Counted from the stretch's first letter, positions 9,249 through 18,477 are shown. The stretch: DNA of 64,000 bases from an uncultured Clostridia bacterium (GCA_934233735.1 CAKQGQ010000009.1:18998-82997), one strand, 5' to 3'. Made by a program: numbers and translations. Notes: a model not told the origin generated them from the letters alone.

Positions 9249-10742
9249 CTAGTCTGTAACCTCGTTGTATTTTTTTACCTTGGATTCGGCGCTGTACTGG
9301 CGAAGAGATTCGATATTGTCATCCATCCATCTGCCGCGTTCTTTTATGAATGTCTTAAGTTGACTGACCGCCTCCTCGTAAGAATGGATATTTCTTTCCT
9401 CCGGTTCCAAGAGCGTATCACTGTCAAAAGAATATCCCCATTTTTCAAAATTTCGATCGATTGCAGGTCCCAGATATTCAATCGTATCGTCAATGTAGTT
9501 CATGAGGTATTCTTCGGAAAGGCAGCCTTTGCGCAGCTGTCTGTAGCGGCTGATGATTTGATTCGTAAAGTCTTCATCCTTTGTAAGCATTGCAAACCAT
9601 AATTTGTTCTGCATCTCAAAGTGCTGCACCTGCACTACGGAAGTTTCTTGGTAATTATCGCATGCATTGTTGTAATCCCACACGCACATTTTATATTTAC
9701 CGCCGGTGTCCTTGTAGATATAGGTAGAATATGCACCGGCATCATAGTTTGCAGTAAATTCGTTGATGAGAAAATAATCAACGAAAGAAAGCTTGTCAAT
9801 ATAATTGGTGTAGCCGTATTTTTTGTTGTCATAATCATAGGAATACAGCGCTTTTTCGAATCTTGAAAAATCTTTCTTGATGGATTTGTTCATTTCCGGT
9901 GTAAGCTTTGATATTCCCGGATATTCAACCTCAAGTTTTAATCCGATATCGTTTCGGTAGGTATAGGTTGTAAGGCTGTTAAGCCAATCGTACACGCTGT
10001 CGTCATATCTGTCAAGCCGAAGCAGATATCCGCTGTAAGTGTTCTCCTTCACATTGACATCCAGATTAAGCCTTGCTCCGTCTTTTCCGGCACTTATAAG
10101 CTCCGTTAAAACATAGATCCCCTGATATTCTCCATTCAATATCAATTCGCAAAATCGAACATTCGGGGCGTATTCCATGCATTCGCCGGCAATGTTATAC
10201 CACATATAATTTCGGATCAGTGTTTTATCGAGGAACGGACCGTGCAGTGCCCACTCATGATGCGAATTCATCCCCATAAGACTTTGGGGATTGTTTTCAC
10301 CGTTTTTATCAATCAATTTGATTCTGTATCCGAGCTTATCAAAATACCTTGATGAATTGCCTCTTGCGTGAATCATAATATTGCTCGAAACATCCGGTTT
10401 ATCGGACGGATGATTGTTTTTCTTTTGGCTGTCCATAATCGACATGTTTGCGGTGATTCGGTCGGCTCCTTCAGCCGTTTTGCTGAAACCGATATGTCTG
10501 CCGTCTTTATCCAAAAGTCCTCTGCCCGGTATCTCAATCCCTTGAGTATCAATCACCATAAGCGGAAGATGCGTGCAGAGTTCTCCGTCTTCGTGCATTT
10601 CGCACGGCTCTTTTTTTTCAGCTTCCATATGCTGGTGAAAGCGTTCCTTTTCGCTTTGAAAAGAAAAAACTTCAGGATAGTTTATGATACTGACGAGCAA
10701 AATCACGGCGCAGCCAATGACTCCGATTATTTTATATTTCAT
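9249..10742 (-). CDS. CotH kinase family protein
   Basis: 497 residues with an N-terminal signal anchor. CotH-family motifs are visible: HARGNSSRYF, DKTLIRNYMWY, GEYQGIYVLTELI, SGYLLRLDRYDD and the metal-site strand CVWDYNNACDN (WDYNN where many members have WDFD). CotH proteins are atypical protein kinases first known from spore coats and also found in exopolysaccharide clusters. Here the enzyme is predicted outside the membrane, between the GH-like and DUF4956 genes, with gaps of 11 and 21 bases. The target may be an envelope protein of the same operon (inference). Confidence 0.85.
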   Translation of the reverse strand: MKYKIIGVIGCAVILLVSIINYPEVFSFQSEKERFHQHMEAEKKEPCEMHEDGELCTHLPLMVIDTQGIEIPGRGLLDKDGRHIGFSKTAEGADRITANMSIMDSQKKNNHPSDKPDVSSNIMIHARGNSSRYFDKLGYRIKLIDKNGENNPQSLMGMNSHHEWALHGPFLDKTLIRNYMWYNIAGECMEYAPNVRFCELILNGEYQGIYVLTELISAGKDGARLNLDVNVKENTYSGYLLRLDRYDDSVYDWLNSLTTYTYRNDIGLKLEVEYPGISKLTPEMNKSIKKDFSRFEKALYSYDYDNKKYGYTNYIDKLSFVDYFLINEFTANYDAGAYSTYIYKDTGGKYKMCVWDYNNACDNYQETSVVQVQHFEMQNKLWFAMLTKDEDFTNQIISRYRQLRKGCLSEEYLMNYIDDTIEYLGPAIDRNFEKWGYSFDSDTLLEPEERNIHSYEEAVSQLKTFIKERGRWMDDNIESLRQYSAESKVKKYNEVTD

Positions 10743-10763
10743 ATTCTCGCCGTCCCGTTACTC

Positions 10764-11441
10764 TTAATTTGATACCTCATCGTTTTGCATAACGATATTG
10801 ACATACTCAATGTTGCCTAAAGCGTAGATACTGTCAGCAATGTTCGGTTCGCTCTTTTCCGCTTTTTTTAGCATTTTTTGTGTAAACTCATAAATAAGTT
10901 CCACTGTCTCGGCGGTTGTGTTTTCTACCCTTAAAATTGCCTTTGCATCAAACAGCTTATAGATCTGCGCTTTGATTGCGTTATTTTTACCGCGTGCGCT
11001 GCGGATAATCAGGAGCATTCTGTTATCGTTTTTGATGCAGCCCAAAATCAATATAACCGCAAACACAATCGCGCTGCCGATGGCTGCAACCATATAATCA
11101 CCCACGCCGCAGCAGATACCGATGATAATTGCCCAGAAAATATATACGGTGTCTCTGGAATCCTTAATTGCAGTACGAAAACGAACGATGGACAGTGCTC
11201 CGACCATACCGAGTGATAATGCTATGTTGTTTCCGATAACCGTCATTACCGTGCCGGTAAGCGTGGTCAGAATAACAAGGGAAGCATTAAACTTTTTGCT
11301 GTAAATCGTTCCCCGATGGGATATGTAATAAGATATAAATACGAAGAAACCCAAAAGCGCAGCCACCGCAATGTTCATAAAGATCTGCTGCGGCGTTAAA
11401 TCACTTGGATTAATAAATAAGCTGTAGATTTTTTCTCTCAT
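10764..11441 (-). CDS. DUF4956 membrane protein
   Basis: 225 residues. Four predicted membrane helices in the first 135 residues, including the conserved segment LSLGMVGALSIVRFRTAIKD that marks DUF4956, then a cytoplasmic alpha/beta domain of about 90 residues (VELIYEF; YALGNIEYVNIVM) like a MgtC/ACT-type fold. Start at 11441 has AAGGAG 9 bases upstream; a longer reading from 11492 would run into the VTC gene. DUF4956 genes are usually found next to VTC-domain genes, as here, and may form the membrane part of a polyphosphate-like or polymer export unit. Function unproven. Confidence 0.83.
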   Translation of the reverse strand: MREKIYSLFINPSDLTPQQIFMNIAVAALLGFFVFISYYISHRGTIYSKKFNASLVILTTLTGTVMTVIGNNIALSLGMVGALSIVRFRTAIKDSRDTVYIFWAIIIGICCGVGDYMVAAIGSAIVFAVILILGCIKNDNRMLLIIRSARGKNNAIKAQIYKLFDAKAILRVENTTAETVELIYEFTQKMLKKAEKSEPNIADSIYALGNIEYVNIVMQNDEVSN

Positions 11442-11473
11442 AATCTTAAACTCCTTGTATTTTTTTTGATTTT

Positions 11474-12169
11474 TTAGAATCTTGCCTGACATCCGTTCTG
11501 CCTTGCAAGCACATATTTGCTGACAGACAGCTCACTGCGGTTTACGCCGTTTATCATCCTCCTGATGTAATCAAGCAGAAAGCCGTTGAATTTCACCTCC
11601 AAAACAACATCGTATTTATCCAGCACCGGATTCATGTTCAGATGCTCCGAAAACAAGTCAAATGAGCTTTCGGTTGCCACAATGTTATTGTCAAAAGTCA
11701 CTCTTATCTTGTTTTCCTTTGCGATATAAGCTTTTCGATTATATTCCACGATGGTTTTCGGAAGGTAGCAGCGGCACTGCATCATTGCATAGCACTCTGC
11801 CGCAAATGGCTCGGGATACTTCAGCAGCGGAGAGTAGTTACCTTCGGCAAGCCGCATTGCGTCATCTCTGGCAATGCGAAGAGAACGTTTAAGCTGGCTT
11901 TCCCCTTGCTTTTGCTTCATTTCAAGCATTGCGAAATCCGCCTTCGGATCATAGCATCGAAGACGAATTTTTCGCCTTGTTTCAACTCCGGCAATCTTGT
12001 CAAAATAATCGCCGTCGTAAATCGTATCAAAATACAGCGACCTTATCATATAGCCGTTGTTGCCGTTGTGCGGATCCTCTGTCATTACCTGTCCGAGCCG
12101 ATGGCTTTTTTCCCTAAATTCATCAACGCTGATTAAGAACTTCTTTTCTTCTCTGAAAACTTTATTCAA
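11474..12169 (-). CDS. VTC-domain (polyphosphate polymerase-like) protein, TTG start
   Basis: 231 residues. Triphosphate-tunnel fold of the VTC superfamily: FREEKKFLIS, RSLYFDT, RRKIRLRCYD, LEMKQKQG, VEYNRKAY, VTFDNNI and LEVKFNG supply the basic and acidic tunnel residues. Eukaryotic VTC4 makes polyphosphate; bacterial members are mostly untested. The best start is TTG at 12169 with GGGAGGG 8 bases upstream. The ATG at 12223 would overlap the upstream GGDEF gene and adds residues unlike the family. The gaps on both sides are then 32 bases. Confidence 0.85.
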   Translation of the reverse strand: MNKVFREEKKFLISVDEFREKSHRLGQVMTEDPHNGNNGYMIRSLYFDTIYDGDYFDKIAGVETRRKIRLRCYDPKADFAMLEMKQKQGESQLKRSLRIARDDAMRLAEGNYSPLLKYPEPFAAECYAMMQCRCYLPKTIVEYNRKAYIAKENKIRVTFDNNIVATESSFDLFSEHLNMNPVLDKYDVVLEVKFNGFLLDYIRRMINGVNRSELSVSKYVLARQNGCQARF

Positions 12170-12201
12170 AAATAATTCCCTCCCGAAACAAACAGAATCT
12201 T

Positions 12202-13560
12202 CTATTCGTATATAACGCAGCAATTCTTTCCGCGGCTCTTTGCCTCATAAAGCGCAGCGTCGGTGTGTTCCATAAGCGATGACAAATCCGCCGGGCAGTT
12301 ATATCTGTGTGCGCCTATGCTGCAGCTTACGCGGTGCGAAGCTGGAAGAGCCGTCGATATTTCCTTTGAAAAAGCATTGATCCGATGCTCAAGCTCGCGT
12401 TTTTCAATCGGTTTTTCAATAATTGCAGAGAACTCATCCCCACCCAGTCTGCCGGCAAGTCCACAGTCGTTAAACGCAGCTTCCAAAGCCTTTGCAACGC
12501 TTCCGAGAACCTCATCCCCCGTCATATGACCAAACGTATCGTTTATTTCCTTGAAATCATCAACATCTATGAACAAAAACCATCCGCTGTGCGTCGCTTT
12601 TTCGCTTTTCAAAATTCTTTCGCAGCAGCCGAGATAGATTCTGCGTCCCATGATACCTGTTAAAGGGTCAATCTCACCCATTATTTTCTGATAGGTTGTA
12701 TACCTGTGATTGAGCACCAACACCGCAAGTGAAATCACATTTAGTGATATGAAGGCGAGCATAAACTGAATCTGAAGATGGATCAGATCGGTATTCAGTT
12801 TATCCGATGCCGCTATGCCGTACTGTCCAATCATATATGTTGTGCGCTGATAAAAATACACGGTTGCCAAAATCGTCATGGATATCAAAAAAGAGGCAAG
12901 AGCCGAGTGGTATGCATGTCTTTTCCGGTATTCGACATAGTGGCTGTAAGCATGATCCACAGCGTTTTTGAATTTCTTCATGCGTTCGGAGGAGTATATT
13001 TTCCGCACAATTTCCACAAGGAAAATACACAGCAGGATCAGTATGATATCTCCTATGCGAAAATCCAGTGTCGATTTCCAATCGTAACCCATCCGTGGGA
13101 AGAATATCCCCATGGCAAGGTAGACAAAAAAAGCGTGAAGTCTTGTGGCAGTGGCAGCTCCGAGGGTCGTCCAAAATTTGGTGTGTCTGCTTTTTTTGGC
13201 AAAGGAAAATATCAGTCCCAACACAAACCCGAAAGTAATCCTCGAAACCAAGGACAGAAATATGCTGCCGACCGGATTACCGCTGAGAAGCGGGGAAAAG
13301 ATCATATCCGCCGACATGACATAGTACGCCGATGACTTGTACATACTTGCCAAGCCAAAGACCGCACCGAGAATTGTTGACTGCGCAGTTCCCAAAAGGC
13401 ATGCGGCAATCAAAATAGGTATGTACGCAAACGTGACCGATATCGGCGGAATATGGATGTATCCCAAAAATGTAAATGACATCAGGATTTCTATGCAGAC
13501 AAGAATTACGAAAATATATGTATCAAATGTGGATTTATTGTTAATCTTTATGCTATCCAT
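12202..13560 (-). CDS. Membrane diguanylate cyclase with ECF-S-like N-terminal domain
   Basis: 452 residues. The first 180 residues form about six helices with IHIPPISVTFAYIPILIAA and LGTAQSTILGAVFGLAS, very like the S component (substrate-binding subunit) of ECF vitamin transporters. Two more helices flank an extracytoplasmic stretch, then a GGDEF domain with DPLTGIMGRR, IDVDDFKEIND and an intact GRLGGDEF (about residue 372). It should make c-di-GMP from GTP. Start at 13560 has GGGGGA upstream; the frame stays open upstream but without a good start. First gene of the polymer operon, so it probably sets its activity. Confidence 0.87.
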   Translation of the reverse strand: MDSIKINNKSTFDTYIFVILVCIEILMSFTFLGYIHIPPISVTFAYIPILIAACLLGTAQSTILGAVFGLASMYKSSAYYVMSADMIFSPLLSGNPVGSIFLSLVSRITFGFVLGLIFSFAKKSRHTKFWTTLGAATATRLHAFFVYLAMGIFFPRMGYDWKSTLDFRIGDIILILLCIFLVEIVRKIYSSERMKKFKNAVDHAYSHYVEYRKRHAYHSALASFLISMTILATVYFYQRTTYMIGQYGIAASDKLNTDLIHLQIQFMLAFISLNVISLAVLVLNHRYTTYQKIMGEIDPLTGIMGRRIYLGCCERILKSEKATHSGWFLFIDVDDFKEINDTFGHMTGDEVLGSVAKALEAAFNDCGLAGRLGGDEFSAIIEKPIEKRELEHRINAFSKEISTALPASHRVSCSIGAHRYNCPADLSSLMEHTDAALYEAKSRGKNCCVIYE

Positions 13561-13639
13561 GGTAAATCCCCCATTCATTTGCTCTTCTGTTCTCATAACA
13601 TATTTATACCACATTTTTTTTATTCTGCCAAGTTCGGGT

Positions 13640-13797
13640 ATTCTCCTTCTCTTGCGTATGGATTCATTTAGCTGCGCTACGGCAGCCTCCAGAATCTCAC
13701 ACGCGGCTGTCTTGCAGTCCGCAAGAACATCCGAAGCTAAAGTATCAATATCAGAAATTTTTGCCTCAAAAGCTTTTTTTGTAATTTTCTCCTTTGG
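13640..13797 (-). pseudogene. Possible remnant of an ISLre2-type transposase N-terminus
   Basis: The minus-strand frame is open from just after TAA (13798-13800) straight into the GGDEF gene, with no ATG. It reads ITKKAFEAKISDIDTLASDV, then AACEILEAAVAQLNESIRKR, which resembles the N-terminal helices of ISLre2/UPF0236 transposases. AAAGGAG sits before it but no usable ATG/GTG/TTG. The likeness is from memory and weak; the piece could also be an upstream extension of the cyclase. The rest of 13561-13908 is AT-rich and holds nothing else I can name. Confidence 0.35.
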
Positions 13798-13908
13798 TTA
13801 GTGTTTTAACAAATTCTTATTTTAACACATTGGAGTTAATCTCTATTTTCTTTTCTCTAAAAACTCCACAACTATTTTACACTATCCCTTATAAACCGGC
13901 TTTTTCAT

Positions 13909-14499
13909 TTAACTTCCTATATATATATGCTCTGCAAACCACGGTTCTCTTGACACCGCAAGCGCCTCTTCAGGCAAAAACCATTTTACGCTGCTGTTTT
14001 CATCTTCCTTTTTATATAGCGTTTCTTCCTCGTCAGCCTCCAAAAGATAGGTCACATTCAAATGCAGATGCGAAGAAATGTATTCGCCCTTTTTAAAGTG
14101 TCCGTCCACCGCGAGCACCTCAAGCGAAAAAATGTCTCCTGCACTCCCCTGTGACAAATCGCCTTTCTGCGATATAAGCCATGCGGGCCGCACATGTGTG
14201 GGAGTAAGACCGCTTTCCTCACAGACCTCGCGCACGGCAACGCTGAGCAAATTTCTCTCTCCGTCTGCATGTCCGCCGAGCCACGCCCACGAATTGTAAA
14301 TATTATGGTAGGCAAGCAGTACTTTTGTCCGGTCGCGATTCACAACCCACGCCGACGCGGTCATATGCGCAATGCGGTTTTCACGGGAAAAAATATCTTC
14401 GCCCATTCGTTCCGCCTCCGTCAGCATGGAAAGAATAATTTCTTTGTCCCGCTCTTCCTGCTCGTTATACGGCTCGTAAGCCTCGATTTGTTTTATCAC
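13909..14499 (-). CDS. NUDIX hydrolase
   Basis: 196 residues. Nudix box GGHADGERNLLSVAVREV then CEESGL: the REVCEE core that binds Mg is intact, but the first glutamate of GX5E is arginine (HADGER). Such small enzymes cleave nucleoside diphosphates linked to another group. The start is GTG at 14499 with GGAG 7 bases upstream, and GTGA overlaps the stop of the preceding gene, so it is translationally coupled as the last gene of the ABC operon. Its link with the transporter is unclear. Substrate unknown. Confidence 0.85.
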   Translation of the reverse strand: MIKQIEAYEPYNEQEERDKEIILSMLTEAERMGEDIFSRENRIAHMTASAWVVNRDRTKVLLAYHNIYNSWAWLGGHADGERNLLSVAVREVCEESGLTPTHVRPAWLISQKGDLSQGSAGDIFSLEVLAVDGHFKKGEYISSHLHLNVTYLLEADEEETLYKKEDENSSVKWFLPEEALAVSREPWFAEHIYIGS

Positions 14500-16154
14500 T
14501 TTGCTTCTCCTTTATTCGTCTGAAGCTTCAAGATGGTTCCTATCGTGTTGATGCCATAAGAGTATCTTTTATCCGTCTCGAAAGTCTCTCCCCATTGCTC
14601 TTCTTCCCAAAGCTTTCGTCCGATTTCTTTATAGGTATCTGTATCGTAAAAATCCTGCAGGTTATTATAGAGCCTGCCGCAGTACGCAAGGCTGTCCTCT
14701 GTAAATATATTCAAAACAGCGGAAACACTCTGCTCATTTTGGGCGAAACCGTTTTTGCTGCGTTCCTCATCCCATGTGTTTATCGTTTCGTAGCACAGCG
14801 CCGACACTCTGCCCTCTTCATACAAAATTTCCGTACTGTTGTTCGTAATATCCGCAAGCCCCGGCAGCGAAAAGTCCAAATCCTTTGCATCGACAATTTT
14901 GCGGTATCTGCCGTCCATGTAGCGGTAAATTTTCAGCCTCGACTCGTTATCCGTAAAAACCTGAAATTCCCCGTCACTTCGCACAATCGGCCACTCACAG
15001 TTTTCAAGAAGAGTTATCTTCTCGTCGCATGTCCCGCTTGCAAGGTCAATCACTTCCGCAAGCAGAGTCACCTTCTCATCCTCGTCTGCTTCCCGTCTGC
15101 CCGCATTACTGTAATAGTAGGAAATCATCAGCTTCTTTCCGTCTGGGCTTGCCGCTATGCTCTGGTAATAGGCTTTTGGGTCAAGGCGGTAAATATTTTC
15201 CATCTCTTCCATCACACTTTTACCGCTTTCACTTTTATGAGGCATGCGGTAGATACCGAATCCGCCCGGAATCAGACTTGTATCGACCACCCGGCCGTTC
15301 CATGAATGTGCGTCGAAGAAAAAGTACGATGCCTCTTCGGTGTCGCAGCTTTGTATGTTGAAACCAAACTCATCGCCTCCCTTTGTAATGCCGTAGTCCG
15401 CCGTCATGGAAAGCTCTCCGTTACTTCCTTTTGCCAATTGGTAATTCATGTATTCCTCCTCCAAAACCGGAATTTTAAAGAAGTCATTCCACGCTTTCCA
15501 CTTTTTCGCCTGCTCAAGCTCATAGTCCGCACCGTCATTCGCGGTTAAAAAGAAAAAATTCATATCAAGCATTTCGGCTGTGCCGTTGATATGTCCGCTC
15601 AGGATATAATAGTCCATCAGGTCTTTCACACGTATGGAAATATTCTTCACACCCTTTTCCGGGATGCTGTCCCGAAGGTTTTTCATGTAACTTTCAGCAT
15701 TTTTCGTAAAAGGTGCTTTCAAAATCTCTTTTATTTCCTTTTTTCGTTTTGTGGTTTCCAAGGCTTCTTTGCCGGCAGGCGGCAGTTCCTCCTGTCTTTC
15801 GTAAAAAAGCTCATTGACGCTTTGAAGATCAAAGTCCTTATAAATGTCAAAACTTACAGAAGTTTGATAACTCGTTTTATATGCCTCAATGTCGGGATTG
15901 CCTAACAGAAACTCGACCCTTTGTTTATTTTCTCCGTTGGCTTCGTAACAATAAGTGTTTTTCCAGTTAAGCCCGCTTCGCGACACGCTCGCGCCGAAGT
16001 TTACCGTAAGTCCTTCGGCAGCTTTTGCATCTCCTGCAACCGTCTTTTCGTAAACCTGCGCATAGTCTTTTTGACCGCTCACCTGCGTGAGCGCATAGCC
16101 CCCTGCTGCCAGAGACAAAATCAGCACTGCAGCTGCAATTCTTCTCATCTTCAT
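14496..16154 (-). CDS. Large extracytoplasmic protein, paralogue of 16870-18477
   Basis: 552 residues. Signal anchor at 1-24, then a soluble outside domain. It shares with the 535-residue protein two genes upstream: GGFGIYRMPH versus GGFGIYKLPC, FFDAHSWNGRVVDTSLI versus the matching FDAH/IDTSKI segment, and YCGRLYNNLQDFYD versus YCGRLTTNLMDYSD. The middle (SPDGKKLMISYYYS) looks like beta-propeller blades. No named family recognised. ATG at 16154 has GGAGG 7 bases upstream and overlaps the permease stop. Likely an accessory subunit of the ABC complex. Confidence 0.75.
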   Translation of the reverse strand: MKMRRIAAAVLILSLAAGGYALTQVSGQKDYAQVYEKTVAGDAKAAEGLTVNFGASVSRSGLNWKNTYCYEANGENKQRVEFLLGNPDIEAYKTSYQTSVSFDIYKDFDLQSVNELFYERQEELPPAGKEALETTKRKKEIKEILKAPFTKNAESYMKNLRDSIPEKGVKNISIRVKDLMDYYILSGHINGTAEMLDMNFFFLTANDGADYELEQAKKWKAWNDFFKIPVLEEEYMNYQLAKGSNGELSMTADYGITKGGDEFGFNIQSCDTEEASYFFFDAHSWNGRVVDTSLIPGGFGIYRMPHKSESGKSVMEEMENIYRLDPKAYYQSIAASPDGKKLMISYYYSNAGRREADEDEKVTLLAEVIDLASGTCDEKITLLENCEWPIVRSDGEFQVFTDNESRLKIYRYMDGRYRKIVDAKDLDFSLPGLADITNNSTEILYEEGRVSALCYETINTWDEERSKNGFAQNEQSVSAVLNIFTEDSLAYCGRLYNNLQDFYDTDTYKEIGRKLWEEEQWGETFETDKRYSYGINTIGTILKLQTNKGEAK

Positions 16155-16873
16155 AATTCTGCCTCCTCAAAACATGTGCTTACCGCGCAGAACAGCAGCA
16201 TCCCAAGCAGCATCGCGATTCTCACCAGATTTATATTGGTATCGCTGATATCCGTGTAAAAAGCTCGCGTAAAAAGCACCAGCGTCAGAAGCGGAGCAAT
16301 CGCCTTTGTTTCACCCTTACGCAGAAAACAATTAAACCGCGCAGCTGCCGCGCTGAGTGCCGCGATTCCCACTGTATTCCGAACCGCAAGCGCTGCATTG
16401 CCGATTGGAAGCCAGAGCCACAGGTCATGCGTCCTGCCGAACGCCAGGAAGAGTCCGGCTTCCCGATTGAGTGCCTCCGAAAGGTTTTGCGCAAAGTAGG
16501 CACCGAAGCCATAGAGCAAGGCAATCGCCAGTGCCCAGAACACCGCATATGCCAGCATGAGATACACAGTCTCCGCAGCGAAGATGGCTGCCGGCTTCAC
16601 CCGAAGCCTCTTCAGCGTGTAATTCAAATTACTTTTTGATGCTTTCATCGGATTGAGCATCGCGAGCGTCAGCAGGACAAAGCCTGCCATCAGCGGAATC
16701 GCCGCACCTCTTGCGAAAAGATTTTCGTAGTACAGTGTCTCCTTTTGCATCATCGTATATAGTAAAACCCCTTCTGTCAGCATCGTGAGCAGGGTGAGTG
16801 CCGCGAGTTTTAATCCCCCGTTTCGCAGCAGCAGCTCGAAGATGGACAGATTCACTTTTAATTTTTCTTTCAT
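16151..16873 (-). CDS. ABC-2-like membrane protein, paralogue of 19729-20499
   Basis: 240 residues, about six helices, no signal peptide. It shares TLKRLRVKPAAIF, AETVYLM and VFWAL with the 256-residue permease earlier in the operon (TLRRLKVKPIPVF, TEAVYIM, VFWAL). It probably forms one half of the membrane part of the transporter whose ATPase is at 18474-19208. Four-base overlaps with both neighbours show coupling. Ends in a short acidic tail (CFEEAEL). No known permease family name assigned. Confidence 0.72.
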   Translation of the reverse strand: MKEKLKVNLSIFELLLRNGGLKLAALTLLTMLTEGVLLYTMMQKETLYYENLFARGAAIPLMAGFVLLTLAMLNPMKASKSNLNYTLKRLRVKPAAIFAAETVYLMLAYAVFWALAIALLYGFGAYFAQNLSEALNREAGLFLAFGRTHDLWLWLPIGNAALAVRNTVGIAALSAAAARFNCFLRKGETKAIAPLLTLVLFTRAFYTDISDTNINLVRIAMLLGMLLFCAVSTCFEEAEL

Positions 16874-18477
16874 ATTATAATCTCCAGCATATCGTCACAG
16901 CGTTTGGCTACCGAGCTTAAATTTTCTTTCCAGAATCCTCTGAGCCTTCCCGTCCGGGCATCCTCTTTCTGCGCGATGAACGCCTCGACGCCTTCCTTGT
17001 CACTATAGTCCATAAGGTTCGTCGTCAGCCTGCCGCAGTACGCAAGCCTGCCTGCTTCAAGCACCGCAAGCTCTGCCACGCAGGACATGCCTTCGTCCGG
17101 AAGATCCCATACCGAATCATACGGCACGCCCGGAAGTGAAACATACCCTGCAATCACAAGCTTCTTTCCGTCATATTCTATGAGCGTATCTTCTCGGTCG
17201 AGAGCGTCGTAGCTTGTCAGTTCCGTCTGCAGCCCCGAACCTGCCATATCCTTATGGTACTTCCCGTTTGCAAAACGCATCACGGCAAGCTGTCCCTCAT
17301 TATTGAATATCAGATATGCGTTGTCCGAGATTTCTCGGAAGCCGATTCCCATGTCCACCTCATCTCGGCCTTCCGTCAGGTCGATGAGGTCGATTTTCTG
17401 TACCCGTTTCATGTCGGAAATGCGAATCACCTCCGCCCAGACCTTCTGAGCGTCTCGCGCGATCACCAGCAGGGACTTTTCGTCCGAACTCGTTTCGATG
17501 GTTTCATAGTAGTTTGACGGGTTAAGTGGGTATACGGTCTGAAGCTTACCCGTATCGAATTTCGACTTTTCCAAATCACACGGCAGCTTGTAAATCCCGA
17601 AGCCGCCCTTGATTTTGCTCGTGTCGATGGTCTTTCCCTTCAAATCTTCTCCGTAATAGGAAACAAGATGCGCGTCGAAAAGCATGTAAAAGGCATCCTC
17701 CGTATTGCAGTACCGCATATTGAGGTCAAAAATTTCCTCGGAGTACCTCGTTCCGCTTTCATTGGAATCTCGAACATCGAAGTCCGTGACCTGTCCGCCC
17801 GAATTCACGGTGAGTTTACAAAACTTTCTTTCCTTTTCGGCAACCGGAATACGGAAAAACTCATTGACATCGCGAAGCATTTTCAGTTCTTCGTCGGTGT
17901 AGTCTGCAGCGATTTCTTCAAAGTGCAGGTAATGTCCGATGCCCCCGCTGCTGAAACTGTAATCAACCGGATAATATTTAAAAATATCCTTTATATATAC
18001 GCTCTTATGTTTATATTCCCCCGGTTTCACGCCCTCAGTAAACGCCTTTGCGGTCGCTTCGGCATTCTCCGCCCACTGCACGTTGCATTTTGCAAGGATT
18101 TCCTTTTGCTTCCGCTCGGCTTCGGGTGTCTGTGGATTCAGTACATCAACCGCGCCCGGAAGCCAGACATCGTTTTGTATAAAAGCGACAGGCTCGCTCT
18201 TAGGCAGAGTCGAAAGAAGGTACGGCGCCTTTTCGTATGTTTGAAACTCTGTTTCTCCTTGCTTCGCGCCGAAATCATAAGTGCATTTCCATGCCAGCCG
18301 TTCTCCTGCGTGAGCGCCGAAGCTGAGTTTGACTCCCTCTGCGCCGGAAGTGTCTCCAAAGAGAGTTGTTTCGATGACTTCCGCGTACTTTTCCGTCTCG
18401 TTTATCTTCCCCGAAGCGTATACGAGTACGCTCAGCGAAAGTACAAACACGAGCAGCGCTAAGATTCTCGCTTTCAT
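16870..18477 (-). CDS. Large extracytoplasmic protein, paralogue of 14496-16154
   Basis: 535 residues with an N-terminal signal anchor (1-22, ALLVFVLSLSVLVYA). The outside part carries the same landmarks as its paralogue: GAEGVKLSFGAHAGERLAWK near the N-terminus (AAEGLTVNFGASVSRSGLNW in the other), KTIDTSKIKGGFGIYKLP, and YCGRLTTNLMDYSD. No enzyme motif or family recognised. It overlaps the ATPase gene and the next permease gene by 4 bases each. The repeated protein-permease pairing suggests a duplicated module. Confidence 0.75.
   Translation of the reverse strand: MKARILALLVFVLSLSVLVYASGKINETEKYAEVIETTLFGDTSGAEGVKLSFGAHAGERLAWKCTYDFGAKQGETEFQTYEKAPYLLSTLPKSEPVAFIQNDVWLPGAVDVLNPQTPEAERKQKEILAKCNVQWAENAEATAKAFTEGVKPGEYKHKSVYIKDIFKYYPVDYSFSSGGIGHYLHFEEIAADYTDEELKMLRDVNEFFRIPVAEKERKFCKLTVNSGGQVTDFDVRDSNESGTRYSEEIFDLNMRYCNTEDAFYMLFDAHLVSYYGEDLKGKTIDTSKIKGGFGIYKLPCDLEKSKFDTGKLQTVYPLNPSNYYETIETSSDEKSLLVIARDAQKVWAEVIRISDMKRVQKIDLIDLTEGRDEVDMGIGFREISDNAYLIFNNEGQLAVMRFANGKYHKDMAGSGLQTELTSYDALDREDTLIEYDGKKLVIAGYVSLPGVPYDSVWDLPDEGMSCVAELAVLEAGRLAYCGRLTTNLMDYSDKEGVEAFIAQKEDARTGRLRGFWKENLSSVAKRCDDMLEIII

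Noticed and set aside
13561..13908. c-di-GMP riboswitch in front of the polymer operon
   Set aside because: No GEMM-type conserved core could be found by eye; a covariance-model search would settle it.
17668..18462. Open frame of 264 codons on the plus strand
   Set aside because: Antisense to the 535-residue ABC-operon protein, which is coupled to its neighbours; cysteine- and arginine-rich product typical of a shadow.
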